Source: Cryptomeria japonica | Taxonomy: Eukaryota > Streptophyta > Pinopsida > Cupressales > Cupressaceae | Direction: 5' to 3' | DNA: 60,000 bases | Assembly: GCF_030272615.1 (NCBI RefSeq) | Contig: NC_081409.1 | Span: forward strand, 654,942,468 to 655,002,467 | Shown here: one piece after another, positions 44,296 to 56,585 of the stretch | How the letters are laid out: every line of letters begins with the position of its first letter | How positions within the stretch are numbered: the first letter of the stretch is position 1 | Translations under genes and position numbers: made by a program | The notes under the pieces: generated by a model | Told to the model about the DNA's origin: nothing | The model's input: the letters and a program-made list of their open reading frames with translations, nothing else | Database searches by the model: none

Positions 44296-46739
44296 TAGAA
44301 ATATTGGGAAAGATTTGAATTTGAACCCAAAAATATCGTGGGAGAGTTACCCATTACAAAATTGAATTAATTATGTTTACAAAGTTTGGAAAGGTAAATT
44401 CTTAATAGATCATGGGTGTGCAATATGAAGACAATAATAGCCATTGAAAGAAGGAACCATAGTTGAGGAAAGCTTGAATGCCATTTTTAATGAGGGTCAC
44501 AAATTTGGAAGCTACTTCATATAAAATTCAAAATATTTGAATCGTCTAGAGGAGATCAATGCTTTCAAATTTTAGAACATGATTAGTTTAGAAATTAAAT
44601 GCAAAAAACAACATTTAATGTTAGAAATTAAATTAAATTAAATGTAGATAACTATAATTCTTGTTATTTTGGTATTTTTAAATTTTGACTCAAATTACTC
44701 CTTCAAATTTAGGATTAGCTGATTTCAAAAAAATGGTGGCTACTTTTAACCCTCTTTTTGTGAACCATCTTGGTTCACATACCCAATAATCCCCTTTGAG
44801 TTCTTGAGTTATATTTTTTCTACCATTATTCCGTTTATTGGTTTAATCATGTTGCAAAATTTAATCCTCTTTATGGTAGTAGGCTTTGTTTTCTAAAACT
44901 GATCATGTTCTAAAATAAATAGCGTTGTGGTAGTAGCTTGGATCATGAAATTAAAACATAATTTAATTTCTAACATGATTAAGAGGGTCAAAAGCTTCAC
45001 TCACACAAAATATTTTTTTTACCAAAACATAACATAGTGTCTAGTTTACACCCCTTAGTTTTTTATTTTCATTTAGGATTTTGAAATACCTACTAATAGA
45101 AATGGAGCTAAGAGTGAATAATAGAAGTTGTATATTTTTGATAATTTTAATTGAGCATTGTTAATAATTTTTTTAAGTGGATGCATCCTTAATATTACAC
45201 CACCAAGCATGTGCATCACATAACTTGCACCAAAATAATTAAAAATGAATTTTTTTAATGTGTAAAGAATGAAGTATAAAATAATATTATATAGTTTTTT
45301 AAAGATTTTAAACAAGTAGGTCAACATTTATTAAAAATTATAACACATGTCTCTAATAACTATGGAAACATTAGTGAAAGAAATTAAAAATAAATATGTT
45401 AATGTAGTTCAAATCTAAAATAATTATATGGTTAGAAAGCCTAGAAGACTTACAAAATTATGGTGGTAATTCTACTAAGACTTTCTATACAATGTGTAAA
45501 ACTCGTGACGAAAAATTTGAGAAATGAGAATGAAAGAAAAAATCATGTCAAAATTTGGCAAATGAACCATCTAAACCTAAGTACAAGCCAAAATGTGTGT
45601 GTTTAGTACGACCAAAAATACAGACATATTATTTGAATAAAAACACTTAGGTGTTATTTGAATAAAAACACATGTATTATTTTAACAAAAAAAAAAATAT
45701 GTTTTTTTATGAGAGAAAAATAAATAAATTATTTTCTCAATAAGCATAACACGTACATGTTTTTCTCACATAAAGTTGTTATAAAATTCCTTATACGGTA
45801 TAGGGTATATTAGGGTTGAGATTGTTGGGTTTATAGTTGAGGGTATTAGGTGTTGATATTCCCCTGTCTCTCGCTCTCCCTTCAATTGACATAGATGAAA
45901 ATATGAAACAAATACCCAACAAAATTCTCAATTGCACTTGTAGAAGAGTGGAAAATAAAATATGGAAAACCTAATTTGAGAGCTTAATTGAAACTAGAAG
46001 GTACCCATCATTTGTTGAAATGATTAAAAATCTCAATTTTAGAAACATGATGAAGATCCTTGGCTTAAGATCATCCAATAAAATGGTGAGATAACTATTA
46101 TAGTAAATCTAACTAGTGAATATCAATCAATAGGTTCAACCCATACACTAAAGATAACAATGTTACCTAATGTGTTCTTACATAAACTATAGTGAGTAAC
46201 AAAATGAAAAAATATCATTTTATTAGCCAAAAAAGTAAGTTGCCAAATATAAGTATAACAAAATGACTCAATGTCATTAGGAGACATGAAAAGATTGACG
46301 ATTCCAATAGTAATTGTCTATTGGCATTCTTAGGTAAAATTTCATTGAAAGACATGGTTTTTGTCGATGCATTGAGAGTATTAATTGAAAAATGTTGGCA
46401 AGATAATGCAAGAGTTTCACCCAATCAAAGAAATCTTGTTAGAAGGATAATAGGATCTCAAAAATAGTGAACACATCCTAAACAGTTTTTAAATATGACT
46501 CAAACACATTTATGCAAATAATTCAAATTTATCTTTAAGTAAGAATTTACTTCAATTTTTTTTAAACAACCAAACCTTTTTATGTTAAGATAATGCACTA
46601 CATTTTGATATAGGATGAATATTGATTTTTCCATGCATTATGATATTTATCATCGTATATATGTTACTTTGCATGCAAATGATGTTCTGATAAGGTGGTA
46701 TAGAAGTTTGTCCTAAATCAACAAGAGAATTTATTTAAG
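44296..46739. other. AT-rich remnant downstream of the old Copia LTR
   Basis: Should have been the gag-pol interior of the element starting at 43861, but I could not recognise any Copia domain. Only short open frames (for example minus 45073-45327), none convincing. Either deleted and replaced or eroded beyond recognition. Confidence 0.4.
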
Positions 46740-48792
46740 TGTAATGCCCACCAAAATATCCTAGAGAAACATTCTAAAATCTACCAACAATTTTTTTTTT
46801 TAAAACATCCTTTACATTATTTCAACATTAACATGCATCGATACAACATTATCAAATTGCAAGAACACATGTATCATAAAGTAAAACATCATAATTATAT
46901 ACTACACAAGCGGATTAAATCTTCTAACATTAGCTCATATCAAAATATATTATTACAACACATTTATTCCCTAGGGTATCTTAACGTCACTACTTAGAAA
47001 CATTCTATCATAACATTCATATATCTATAAGATAAAATTCTCTAATCCCCTAACCATTCACTTTTCATGCATCTAAAGCTTAACCAACACACATGCATAT
47101 TCTTTCACTAAGTAATCTTTCAAGAAATCAACAAATGTTACATTTAACCATTCATTGCTCAAAAATTCCTAACTACTCAAGTAAAGCTTCAATGTTGTAA
47201 TGCCCCGCCAAGAACCCTAAAGGAAAACAACACAATTAGGCAACTAAAGGGTGAAATATTTATTTTTTTAATATTAAGTGCATTAATTATAACAATAACA
47301 CATTTAATAACACAACGGAAGTATAACACATGATTTCCTAAGGGTTACCAACAAAGATTAATTCACAGATTATATTAACACCATGGTTAATCCAATTGTC
47401 TATTTTAATTAGGTAAATTAAATACTTGAGAATAAACCTACACATAAATCTAAATTCCATAATGAAAGAATTAAAGTATTCCAATGCATTTATTTATCCA
47501 TAAACCATTTATACAAAAGATCAAAGCAACTGAATTAACATACATTCCATCGATATAATATTACAATATCCATAAATACATGGCTTCCAAAAATAACACA
47601 AAATCCAAAAGTTACAATATCAAGGTTACATAAAATTTTGATACAATGACCACAAGGTTTCAACTAAACAATGATCACAAACAAGAGCTGGTGCATGAAC
47701 CACAAACCAAGAACACCAGCAAAGCCTTTCCTTGCCTGAAGATACAATCCAAAACATCCGATGGGAAGTGGCACTACCACCCGACCATGTGATCCCAAAA
47801 TGGAACCACCCCACCGTGCTAGGAGATAGTAGAAGACCCTCAAGCAAGAAAAATAAGACAAGTACGACAGAACTACATGGCTTAGCAAACATCCATGTGA
47901 CTCAACTCACAAACACTAGTCACTTTAAGGAGAGAGTGTCATCGCATGGCTTAAGGTGGTTACCTTGGTAAGCCTCCATAGGTCCCGGCCCCCATCCTGG
48001 GTTATCCTAGTAACATCTCCCGAACCTCCGGCTCCATCTAAGCCTCATGCGAACCCTACCAATCCTTTTGTGAAGACAAGGTGATAGGTTTGCCATTCCA
48101 GGCCTTCTCACCACTCAACCATGTGCGAGGCACAATATCTTAATTAATATTTTAACTACCCATCCCCTAATCAATTATTAGGTTATCACTTCTTAACTGA
48201 CTTTCAAGGGGTTATCCTACCATCCACTTCGGGCGTGGCCCCCGATCGAAAGCCACTCTCTATCATAGGACACTAACATGAAAGGTCTCTCTACGAGAAC
48301 TCTATGGCCAAACTAGCAGCCATATCTAGTCTTGACAAACCATAGGTGAAGGATACACAATCACTAACCCAGGATTGACCATATGGAATAAAACACAAAT
48401 GGCTCATATCAATAGGATTATACAACAACACCTGACCAAGATGGTATAACAACATATGACATAATGACAACTCAACCAGAATTGCAACAAAATTAAGCTT
48501 GACTACAAATACCATTTACACAAGATCCTAATACAGGCAATCTTTTCTTTAAACAACCAAAAGCATAAAATACTTGCAATTAAAGATTTTCCAGAAAATA
48601 AGAAAATACAACTATATTAATACAAGAAAATCAATGTTGTCATTTGTCCAATAAGGTTAAATCAATCACATAAAAATTAATCTTCTAATGTATTTCCAAG
48701 CATAAATATAGAATCTTAAATTATAAACTTTTCTGGAAATAACCAAATTCTAAATTAAATTATATATATAATAATATAATATAATTATATGA

Positions 48793-48932
48793 ATATATAT
48801 ATATATATATAGATTGTATATATATATCATATACCTATAATCATATTACAATATATATATATACAAACACATGAATTAAATTGCACAGTAATAAAATAAT
48901 ACTTAAATGACATAATGCCCATAATTAAAAAA

Positions 48933-48979
<47 letters not shown>

Positions 48980-49000
48980 TTATTTATTTATTTATTTATT

Positions 49001-49032
<32 letters not shown>
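48793..49032. repeat. (TA)n / (TTTA)n microsatellites
   Basis: (AT)n at about 48793-48810, then (TA)n 48935-48975, (TTTA)n 48973-49002 and (TA)n to 49032. Confidence 0.97.
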
Positions 49033-49150
49033 ATAAATTAATTAAAAATTGAATTATATAACACTGGGCACAAAACCCGAATGTACCATATTCTGTAATG
49101 CACAAAATTTAACCCAGGGGAAAGCAAATCATAATAACTCACTGATACCT

Positions 49151-49265
49151 TACAGTAGCAGGTGCGACCACTGGTAGCGTTGCTACCACATGGTAGCAGG
49201 TGTTGGCGTTGGTAGTACTGCTACCGTACGGTAACTGTACTACCGTCAGTAGCAACTACTGACCC
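49151..49265. repeat. Cluster of GGTAGC/GCTACC inverted repeats
   Basis: Repeated GGTAGC and GCTACC hexamers and variants form several short potential hairpins: GGTAGCGTTGCTACC, GGTAGTACTGCTACC and CGGTAACTGTACTACCG. GC-richer than its surroundings. Confidence 0.85.
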
Positions 49266-52200
49266 TTCCCAAAAACAAAAAATCAAATTTATATATATTT
49301 TTTTTTCTTTTTTATTTTTATAATTTTTTTTTTAAATCTCAATAACCTAAAAACAATAAATTTCATTTCCAATAAAATGTATTTCCAGGGAATTCAATTA
49401 ATACAGATTAATTGATGCAGATTTTCCCATACATTTAATAAACTACTAAATTAAATTCCCAAATAAATTTACAACTAAATATACAGAGATGCACAAATAT
49501 ATAAAGAACAACCATAGAAAAATATCGAAACCAATACCAAACCAAAGGACATTTTCTCTGGCAAAACCCATTTCTCCCAAAACTTGCAATTTTCATGTAC
49601 AGTAAAAACATCTTGGTAAAAATTTGCCAGAATAACTTTTCCAAAATCCTCACAAAATTTAATCTACAAACACCGAGGAAATAACTTATTTCCATAAACT
49701 AAAATTAATTTTAGGAATGAATTTTAGCTAAGAACATGAAATAACCAGAAAGGGTTTTGGATTTGACAAATATTTTTCACACGCATCATTCAGAAAGAGG
49801 GAAGAAATAAAATATTTTCTTTAAAAACAACCAGAAGAGGCCACCCAACCTATATAGCTTTCTAGGAAGATTTACATGGAAGAACTCAATCCTGTACCGG
49901 TTTTCCAAGCCAATCCCTCTTCCAACAATCCTCTGATAATTTCTTCTTCAACAAAATATTGCTTCCAAAATCTCTGCCTCCTTCTTGCATACCAAAAAGA
50001 GAAAGAACTATTCTTTTTAACCTAAAATTTTTGGTTGCACATATTTTTCCCAAAAACCTAATATTTAATTTTAGTAATAAAAAAGAATTTTATTTTCTCT
50101 TCTTTTTTTTTTAATTCCCACTTAAAAAGATAATTAAATGAATATGCAAAAATCACAATCCTTTGTTTTTTTGGTTTTTCTTTTCTTTTCTCATGCTAAA
50201 TAATTAATTTTCTAAACAAAGAAAATAAAGCAATACTTTAATTCTAATTTATTCTTTTATTCATTTATTTATTTAAAATTCTAGGAAACAATAAAGGAAA
50301 TTAATCTAATTTATTTTTCACTAAAATTTAAATAAGATATAATTTGAATACAATGGAACTTGCAATCTAATTTAATAATTTATTTAATTAATTAAATTTA
50401 AAATCTCAATGCATAAAATACATAATTCCAAAATACCAACTATGAGATAACTCCATAAATTTAATTAATTAATTAAATCCACTAAACACACAATTTGAGC
50501 AAACCCCAAGCAAAGACTCAGAAAAAGTCAAATGATAATACACAAAGGCCGAACAAATTGACAAAATGACCAACTAATGACACTCACAAGAGTGTAATCT
50601 GGGTAAAATAGGGTCAACTACTACCTCCTCCACTTCCATCGGACAAATATAAGGCACGCTCAGACCTGTGAAGCCAGGTGGAGACAATACCCCATACCTA
50701 CCCAGTACTTGTACCTGCAATATCCTGCATCACCAAACCACACATACATGTATACAATATAGAAAACATGACATACACACCAATGAAGGAGAATTGCAAC
50801 ATTCCCTGTCTCACCGGAGTGAGTGAAGGAAAATCATCCCCTTACATCCAATACACTCGCAGACATGCAACTTATAATTTCACATTGCATAGATAAAAAT
50901 AAAGTGTCAGTACATAGCAATAATCCATAAAATGCCATAAATCACAAGTAATGAAATACTGCCAATAAATTATGCATCTCATATCTAAATAAAGCATGAA
51001 ATAATGTCATAGAAGTCTGAATAACACATCATGGTAATGTATCCACTTAAAGTAAACAATAATTAAATATGAGTCTAATAAGTTTAAACAAGGAGGGGTA
51101 CTACAAATGCAACTATTCTATTATTTCCATCATTCATCCTAAGGCATAACATAACTCAATCCCAATGCATGAATATAAATACAACCCAAAATCATATGAC
51201 TACTACATTTCACAATCACATTAAATCCATAAGCACATTTTACATAATAATCATTCTATACATCAAGAAAACATCAAAGTATTCTTCCTAACCTTTACAT
51301 CATGTCCTTTCTACATTTACATTTAGATACCTATTTCAAAGATGCATAATCTCTTACATAATCAAATCATCATTATCATATTATGCAAATTTTAATACAC
51401 ATAGTATACTTTATTAGAACATTATACAAATCATTTAACCTTTAGTGTCAATGATCACCTTGTTACTCAAGTATAGATCAATGCTATCCAATTCATTTTA
51501 CTATCATTCATTTTATAGCATAACATAATACTATTCATCACATGAATGTAATGCATCTCAAATGCATATAAACTATTCCAATCACATGGTCACTTTAAAC
51601 TCATAGAAAATGTCTATTACATCATGAAATAGTGATAGATCTATACCTAATTCTAACATCAAGTACTATTACGACTTTCTTCTTCAAATACATGATAATA
51701 CCATATTCAAGGATACATCATTTCATTATGATATAATGTCTTCTTTTCACAAATATAGAAACCAAATCCAAAGTGCAATCTCATGAAGAATCCAATCCAT
51801 GCATACAACACCAAGGAGAGTATCCCAATGGAAGAAGGCATTCAACCACTTGACAATGTGGAACCAATCAAGTAACCACCCCGCATGTTAGGAGATGAAA
51901 AAGGTTCCAACTCACACTGAAGACCTAAGTTGGCACCTATAAACCAAAGGATACAACATGACTTCACAAAAACCAAATATAAGGATACAATACCAAAGTA
52001 CATCAAGTGGCTAAATCAGTGCAATCATCCTCCAAAGGAAAATCAAGAAAACAAGGCACATGGAAAATGGATACACATGGGTTAGAGTTTCATCACATGC
52101 CAACCTCATGTGGCATCCATCTCAACCTTGGAGTAACTTAAGGGAGATTGGTTATACCTCTCCAATGATCTTCCCAGTCTAGGATCCCAAAAACACCTCC

Positions 52201-52928
52201 CTGGGTCTATCCAAATGGGGCATACAATATCATATTATTTATTTTTATTAGGTGTATTCCTAATACCCAACCCACTAATCAATTATTATTATGTTATCTC
52301 TTGAAAGTATAACATCAACTCTTCATGTGGTTCCATAGGTTTAGACCTCCTTCCTAGAGGTCTAGTACTCACAACCTAGTTCCAACACATGCAAGAGCCC
52401 ACTCCCCCATCCATGAACCAAGAGCATAGGGTAAAGATATAAATAAAATGAACACATTACACCATCATGAAATCCCAAGAAGATACAATTACCATATCAA
52501 TAAACTAAGCACAAACTGAGCAATATGGACTTATGAATCAACTCAAAGGAGGCCTTTGCAAATGCAACATCAAGATAAGCCAATCATGGATGCAAATCAT
52601 AAAAGAGGTATAAATCAAATCAAATCCTCAACAATGAGGCATAAAAAATCCCACTGGATTCATATAATCAATCCCTCAATAGCAATGAATTCTCCCTCTC
52701 ATCGGAGTGTCAAATCACATAGGAATCACCTCAACAATAAGACATGAACCCTCTTACCAAAGAACATGAAACAACATAAGGGATCAAAATACATCATAAT
52801 CAACTCTTAAAATATTAATACATACTACACAAGCCTTTGGAGTATACACACAAATAAAAAATGCACTTAAACAGGCTAAAAACTAACTTTTAGAGACCCC
52901 TGGATAGGTCAATGCCCCTGAAACTTAG

Positions 52929-52995
52929 GATGGCATTCTTGGTATGTATGCTAGCATTTTTAGTATGTATGATGGTGTTTTTGGTATGTATGATT
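52929..52995. repeat. 21-bp tandem repeat, three copies
   Basis: Units share TTTTTGGTATGTATGAT with starts spaced 21 bp (GTATGTATG at 52942, 52963 and 52984). Confidence 0.9.
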
Positions 52996-54496
52996 GGTGT
53001 AGAGTCCATAGGTAACCATTGGATTACCTATCCCACAACAAAAAATCCTTTCTGACACTCCTTTCCTCACCCAACCACCCTACCATGGCAATAATTCAAC
53101 ACCCTCTAATCTCTTTATTACAACTTCTCAAACATCCAACTTGAACTTCCTCCCATTGATCACAATCCTTGATCTATGAGACTCCAACCTTCCAAACACA
53201 CTTGGGATGGACTAGGAACCCCTTTCCACCATCCTATGACCCTAATAACCCAAACCAACTCAACTCCAACACTAATTTGTGACACACACAATCCCAAGGG
53301 TGATTTACCCAATTAGGACCTAATTTGGACACTAGCCCTAGGTTTCCGATATTCCTCCCTTAACTCCATATCTTCCCAAATAACATAAGGAAAAACATTG
53401 CAGTTTTGAGTACCCTTTTGGGGCTCATATAAAATATGTCAAAATTGGGTTCAGTTCCTACAAACCAGGGTCAACAACATTGACTGTCCCATTAGGCCTA
53501 ATGTGGCAATTAGGCAATTTTTACATAGAAACTACACTAAATTGGATTGATCCTTCTGATCCAATGGTTGTTTTGGGTCTACACACATCCCTAAACACCA
53601 AATACACCATTGATTTGTCTATTCCATCCACACACCCTTCCTTCCAGCTTGTTTTCCATTCACCCAGAACTAGTCACATGAGGATGCCTAGTTCTTCAAT
53701 GGTCATTCCTCCTTCCTCCAACACTTTCCGTGCCAAAATCCTCTAGAATCCTATGATACACACATTTTCATGACTTCCCATCAAATTCCGTCAGATTCCA
53801 TGGATGGAAAGTTAGGATAAAGTCATGTGAAGCCAAAACCCTAGGTAGGCGAGAGTTTCTAAATTATTTCTACAAAATCGGGTGGATCTCATAGAATTTA
53901 GCACCAAATTGCACCAAAACAGAAAAAAATGAAATCTTACTCACTATACTATCCACAAAAATACATTAAACTCCTTGATCAATCTATACAATCAAGTTAT
54001 GAGGGTTAGAATAGTGAAATAATAGGAAATTTGGTTTATTTGTATTCATTCACATTCAAAACTTCACCACAACACCAATAGCCAACATCAAACCCTCCTC
54101 CTCAACCATCAAAAACATATATGGTCCTTAACAACTTCCATCCAACTAAAATTCAAACTAAGTGACCATTGGACACGAGTTGTTTGCCCAATTACATGTT
54201 GTCACCCTAATGACAACTTTAACAACATTAGTAATTTTTACATTTGGGCAACAAACCAATATATGGATGCCTTCCAATGATGAATGACATATTAAATCAT
54301 CCTAAAGGACCTACCCAATCCATCCTAAATATCCTACTGACCCTTTGACCAGATTTGACCATGAAGGCTTATACATGCCAATCAGGGTCAATGGTCTTAC
54401 AAATGGGTCCAAAGCAATCTTAATCAACACAAAATGGTCCTATGGACCTTATTACATTAAGGATGACTTATGAACCATCATGAGGCCCTTTGATCC

Positions 54497-55235
54497 TGTT
54501 GGCATTTGAACTGAACCAGTAATGATTGTTTGCTTCATGCAAATAGTACATGTCTGATTTGTAAATGATGGGATTCTTGAGTGATGACTTAGTTTTATGT
54601 TGTCATTGATGGAAACTATGTTTTTATAGTCATCATAGTCTTGTAGACCAACCGTTAAGGTATAACTAGAAGTAAAGACAGTATAACAGAGAAATGGTAT
54701 TTAGAACTTCAACCGGTAAATTGTAGACAGTGTTATATTCTGAAAACTGGTACAAGAAATTCATGAAGAATTAGATGATGTAGTTTTGTAGCAATGTTGA
54801 AGACTAGTAGATTAACTTATGTTCATGACCGCATGAGCTGATTTGATCAGATGAACAAGATTTGATTGACAGAGAATATATTTTGATAGACAGTTAACCA
54901 ATAGTGATGAAAAGATCGGTAAACTGACACATGATTTAATTTATTATGGCAGTGGACGTCCTTTGCAAGGTGTGCGATGCAAGTTTGTCTAGATTCATTG
55001 AACCTCAAAATTTTTTCCAAGGTTGTAGCTGACTAAATGATGTTTATTAAATGTGTGATGAAGTATGAAGTTGGTGTATGCATGTATGAGAGAGATCATT
55101 AGTGAATTTTGTATTTCAGATTGTGCGATGATCAAAAAAGTTTTATGATGAAGTATTGGTTATTGATGCTTTGCAAAATGGGGCAAAGGTTAGACTAAAG
55201 CCTGTGGTCGTATAACACATAAAAATATAAGAAAT
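54497..55235 (+). repeat. Copia-type LTR fragment
   Basis: Starts TGTTGGCATTTGAACTG and has TTATGTTGTCATTGATGG about 100 bp in, the layout of the other Copia LTR starts in this window. It has no LTR end; the sequence stops at the terminus of the Ty3 LTR at 55236, which appears to have inserted into it. The rest of the element would lie beyond the right edge. Confidence 0.65.
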
Positions 55236-56569
55236 TGTTAGTGTTAGTCAACCAAAAACTATTCTAAGCAGGCATATCAAAAGAGACACTAAAAACATGA
55301 TAAAAGATTTAACTATGGAAGTAAATACCACAAGACATCTCCAAATGCCTTTTAACATGCTCTTAGCTCCTTCTCCTTTGTTCCTCTCCTCTAGAAATTC
55401 TAAATTAGTGTAGCCCACAACAACTTTTTGCACAATGGATGCTTATGGAGGTTCAAGATTGAAAATGCTTATAACTTATGCTATGCAAGTGTAAATTAAG
55501 CTAGATATGAGATGCTATGAAATGAACTAAGATTTATTTTAGTCCAAAATGACAATATATGTGATTTATGCTAAATGCTCTCTAAAATTCACTATAGATT
55601 AAATGCATACAAGTTTTCAGGATCTAGATTATGAAGAAATGGGCTCTATTTATAGGAAAAATGGAGCAATGGATGGTTGAGATTGAGTAATCTCAACAAG
55701 GGTCAGGATTGAAGGATATTCAATCCATGTGAGCGCTTTCAACCCAATCCCAAGATGACAAGTGTCAACATGAGAGGGAATAAGCAATAAATGCTTGACA
55801 TGACCTGAGAGTTAACTTGGGAGTTAAGGTCAAGGTTTGGTTGAATGAATAAATTCATTATCCAAAGAATAATTCTTTTATCCAATGGGTAATTCTTATG
55901 CAAAGGTTAAAGGGATAACCATGGTCAAAGAAATAAATTCTTGAGGAGACACATGGGTCACATGAGGGTTGAGTTAGGGGCTAACCATAAATGGTCATGT
56001 AAGAGCCATTAGTGGTTTGGAAGACTTTAGAGGTTAGTTTGTTGAACACATAAAGCATTAAATGTTTTTCAAAGACTTTGAAGTCTTTGAGAAGAGACTT
56101 CAAGTTGCTTAGGATTGTGACAATAATTAGGGGATAGATTAGGTTAATTAGGAAGGGGTTAGAAGAATCTAGAAGGGGGTTTAGGAATGCAAGTGGATTT
56201 GGTGGGTGAGGGAAAATAGGATTTTATTAAAAATAAAAATTCATTTATTTCAATAAATGTGTGCAAGTTGCATTTGTAGGAAAATGCAAGTGAGGGGGAT
56301 TTAATGATTTAAATAAATGTTTTATTTAATTTATTTAAAAGAGGAATAGGGGATTAAACTGAATAAATAGGATTTATTCATTTAATTGATTTGTGAATTT
56401 GGTATAATGAATTAATTAAAATAAATTGAATAATTTATTTAATTAATAGGAGAATGTTTGAAGATGAATTAATTAAATATTAATTTAATTAACTGAAAGC
56501 TAGTGGATTTTTAATCAAATAAATAGTAAATATTTATTTAATTAAACTGGACAGATTTATGTGACTACA
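55236..56569 (-). repeat. 3' LTR of the Tat-like element
   Basis: Minus strand TGTAGTCACATAAATCTG at 56569 to ACACTAACA at about 55236 (an alternative end at 55242 is possible). Rich in ATTTAATTAATT blocks near the start. Contains a good TATA box. Confidence 0.8.
55647..55654 (-). promoter_or_regulatory. LTR TATA box
   Basis: Minus-strand CCTATAAATAGAGCCC contains TATAAATA, about 900 bp into the LTR, a likely core promoter for element transcription. Confidence 0.65.
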
Positions 56570-56585
56570 TTTGCCCCTCTTTGAG
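56570..56585 (-). other. Polypurine tract (Tat-like element)
   Basis: Minus-strand CTCAAAGAGGGGCAAA immediately before the LTR start TGTAGTCAC. Confidence 0.85.

Larger units (their letters stand above)
47196..51105. mobile_element. 3.9-kb solo LTR with near-perfect TSD
   Basis: Begins TGTAATGCCCCGCC and ends GGAGGGGTACTACA, terminal inverted ends that leave strand undecided. Flanks are AATGT (47191-47195) and AATGC (51106-51110), one transition apart. No coding sequence inside. A TATA-like CTATATAG near 49850 and long SSRs are present. Interpreted as a solo LTR of a Ty3-type element. The orientation with the end GGCGGGGCATTACA (minus strand) is slightly favoured. Confidence 0.75.
46740..54496. 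repeat. Older large LTR, split by a younger relative
   Basis: Starts TGTAATGCCCACC at 46740, is interrupted at 47195 by the 3.9-kb solo LTR and resumes at 51106. 52240-52300 (ACCCAACCCACTAATCAATT) aligns in order with 48160-48180 (ACCCATCCCCTAATCAATT) of the younger LTR, so they are diverged members of one family. Excluding the insertion it is about 3.8 kb up to the Copia LTR at 54497. Its own far end is not recognised, so the right limit is inferred. Confidence 0.55.

Noticed and set aside
47626-47892. Overlapping minus frames of 74 and 88 codons
   Set aside because: Inside the long solo LTR, two frames at once, hydrophobic low-information text; not a credible gene.
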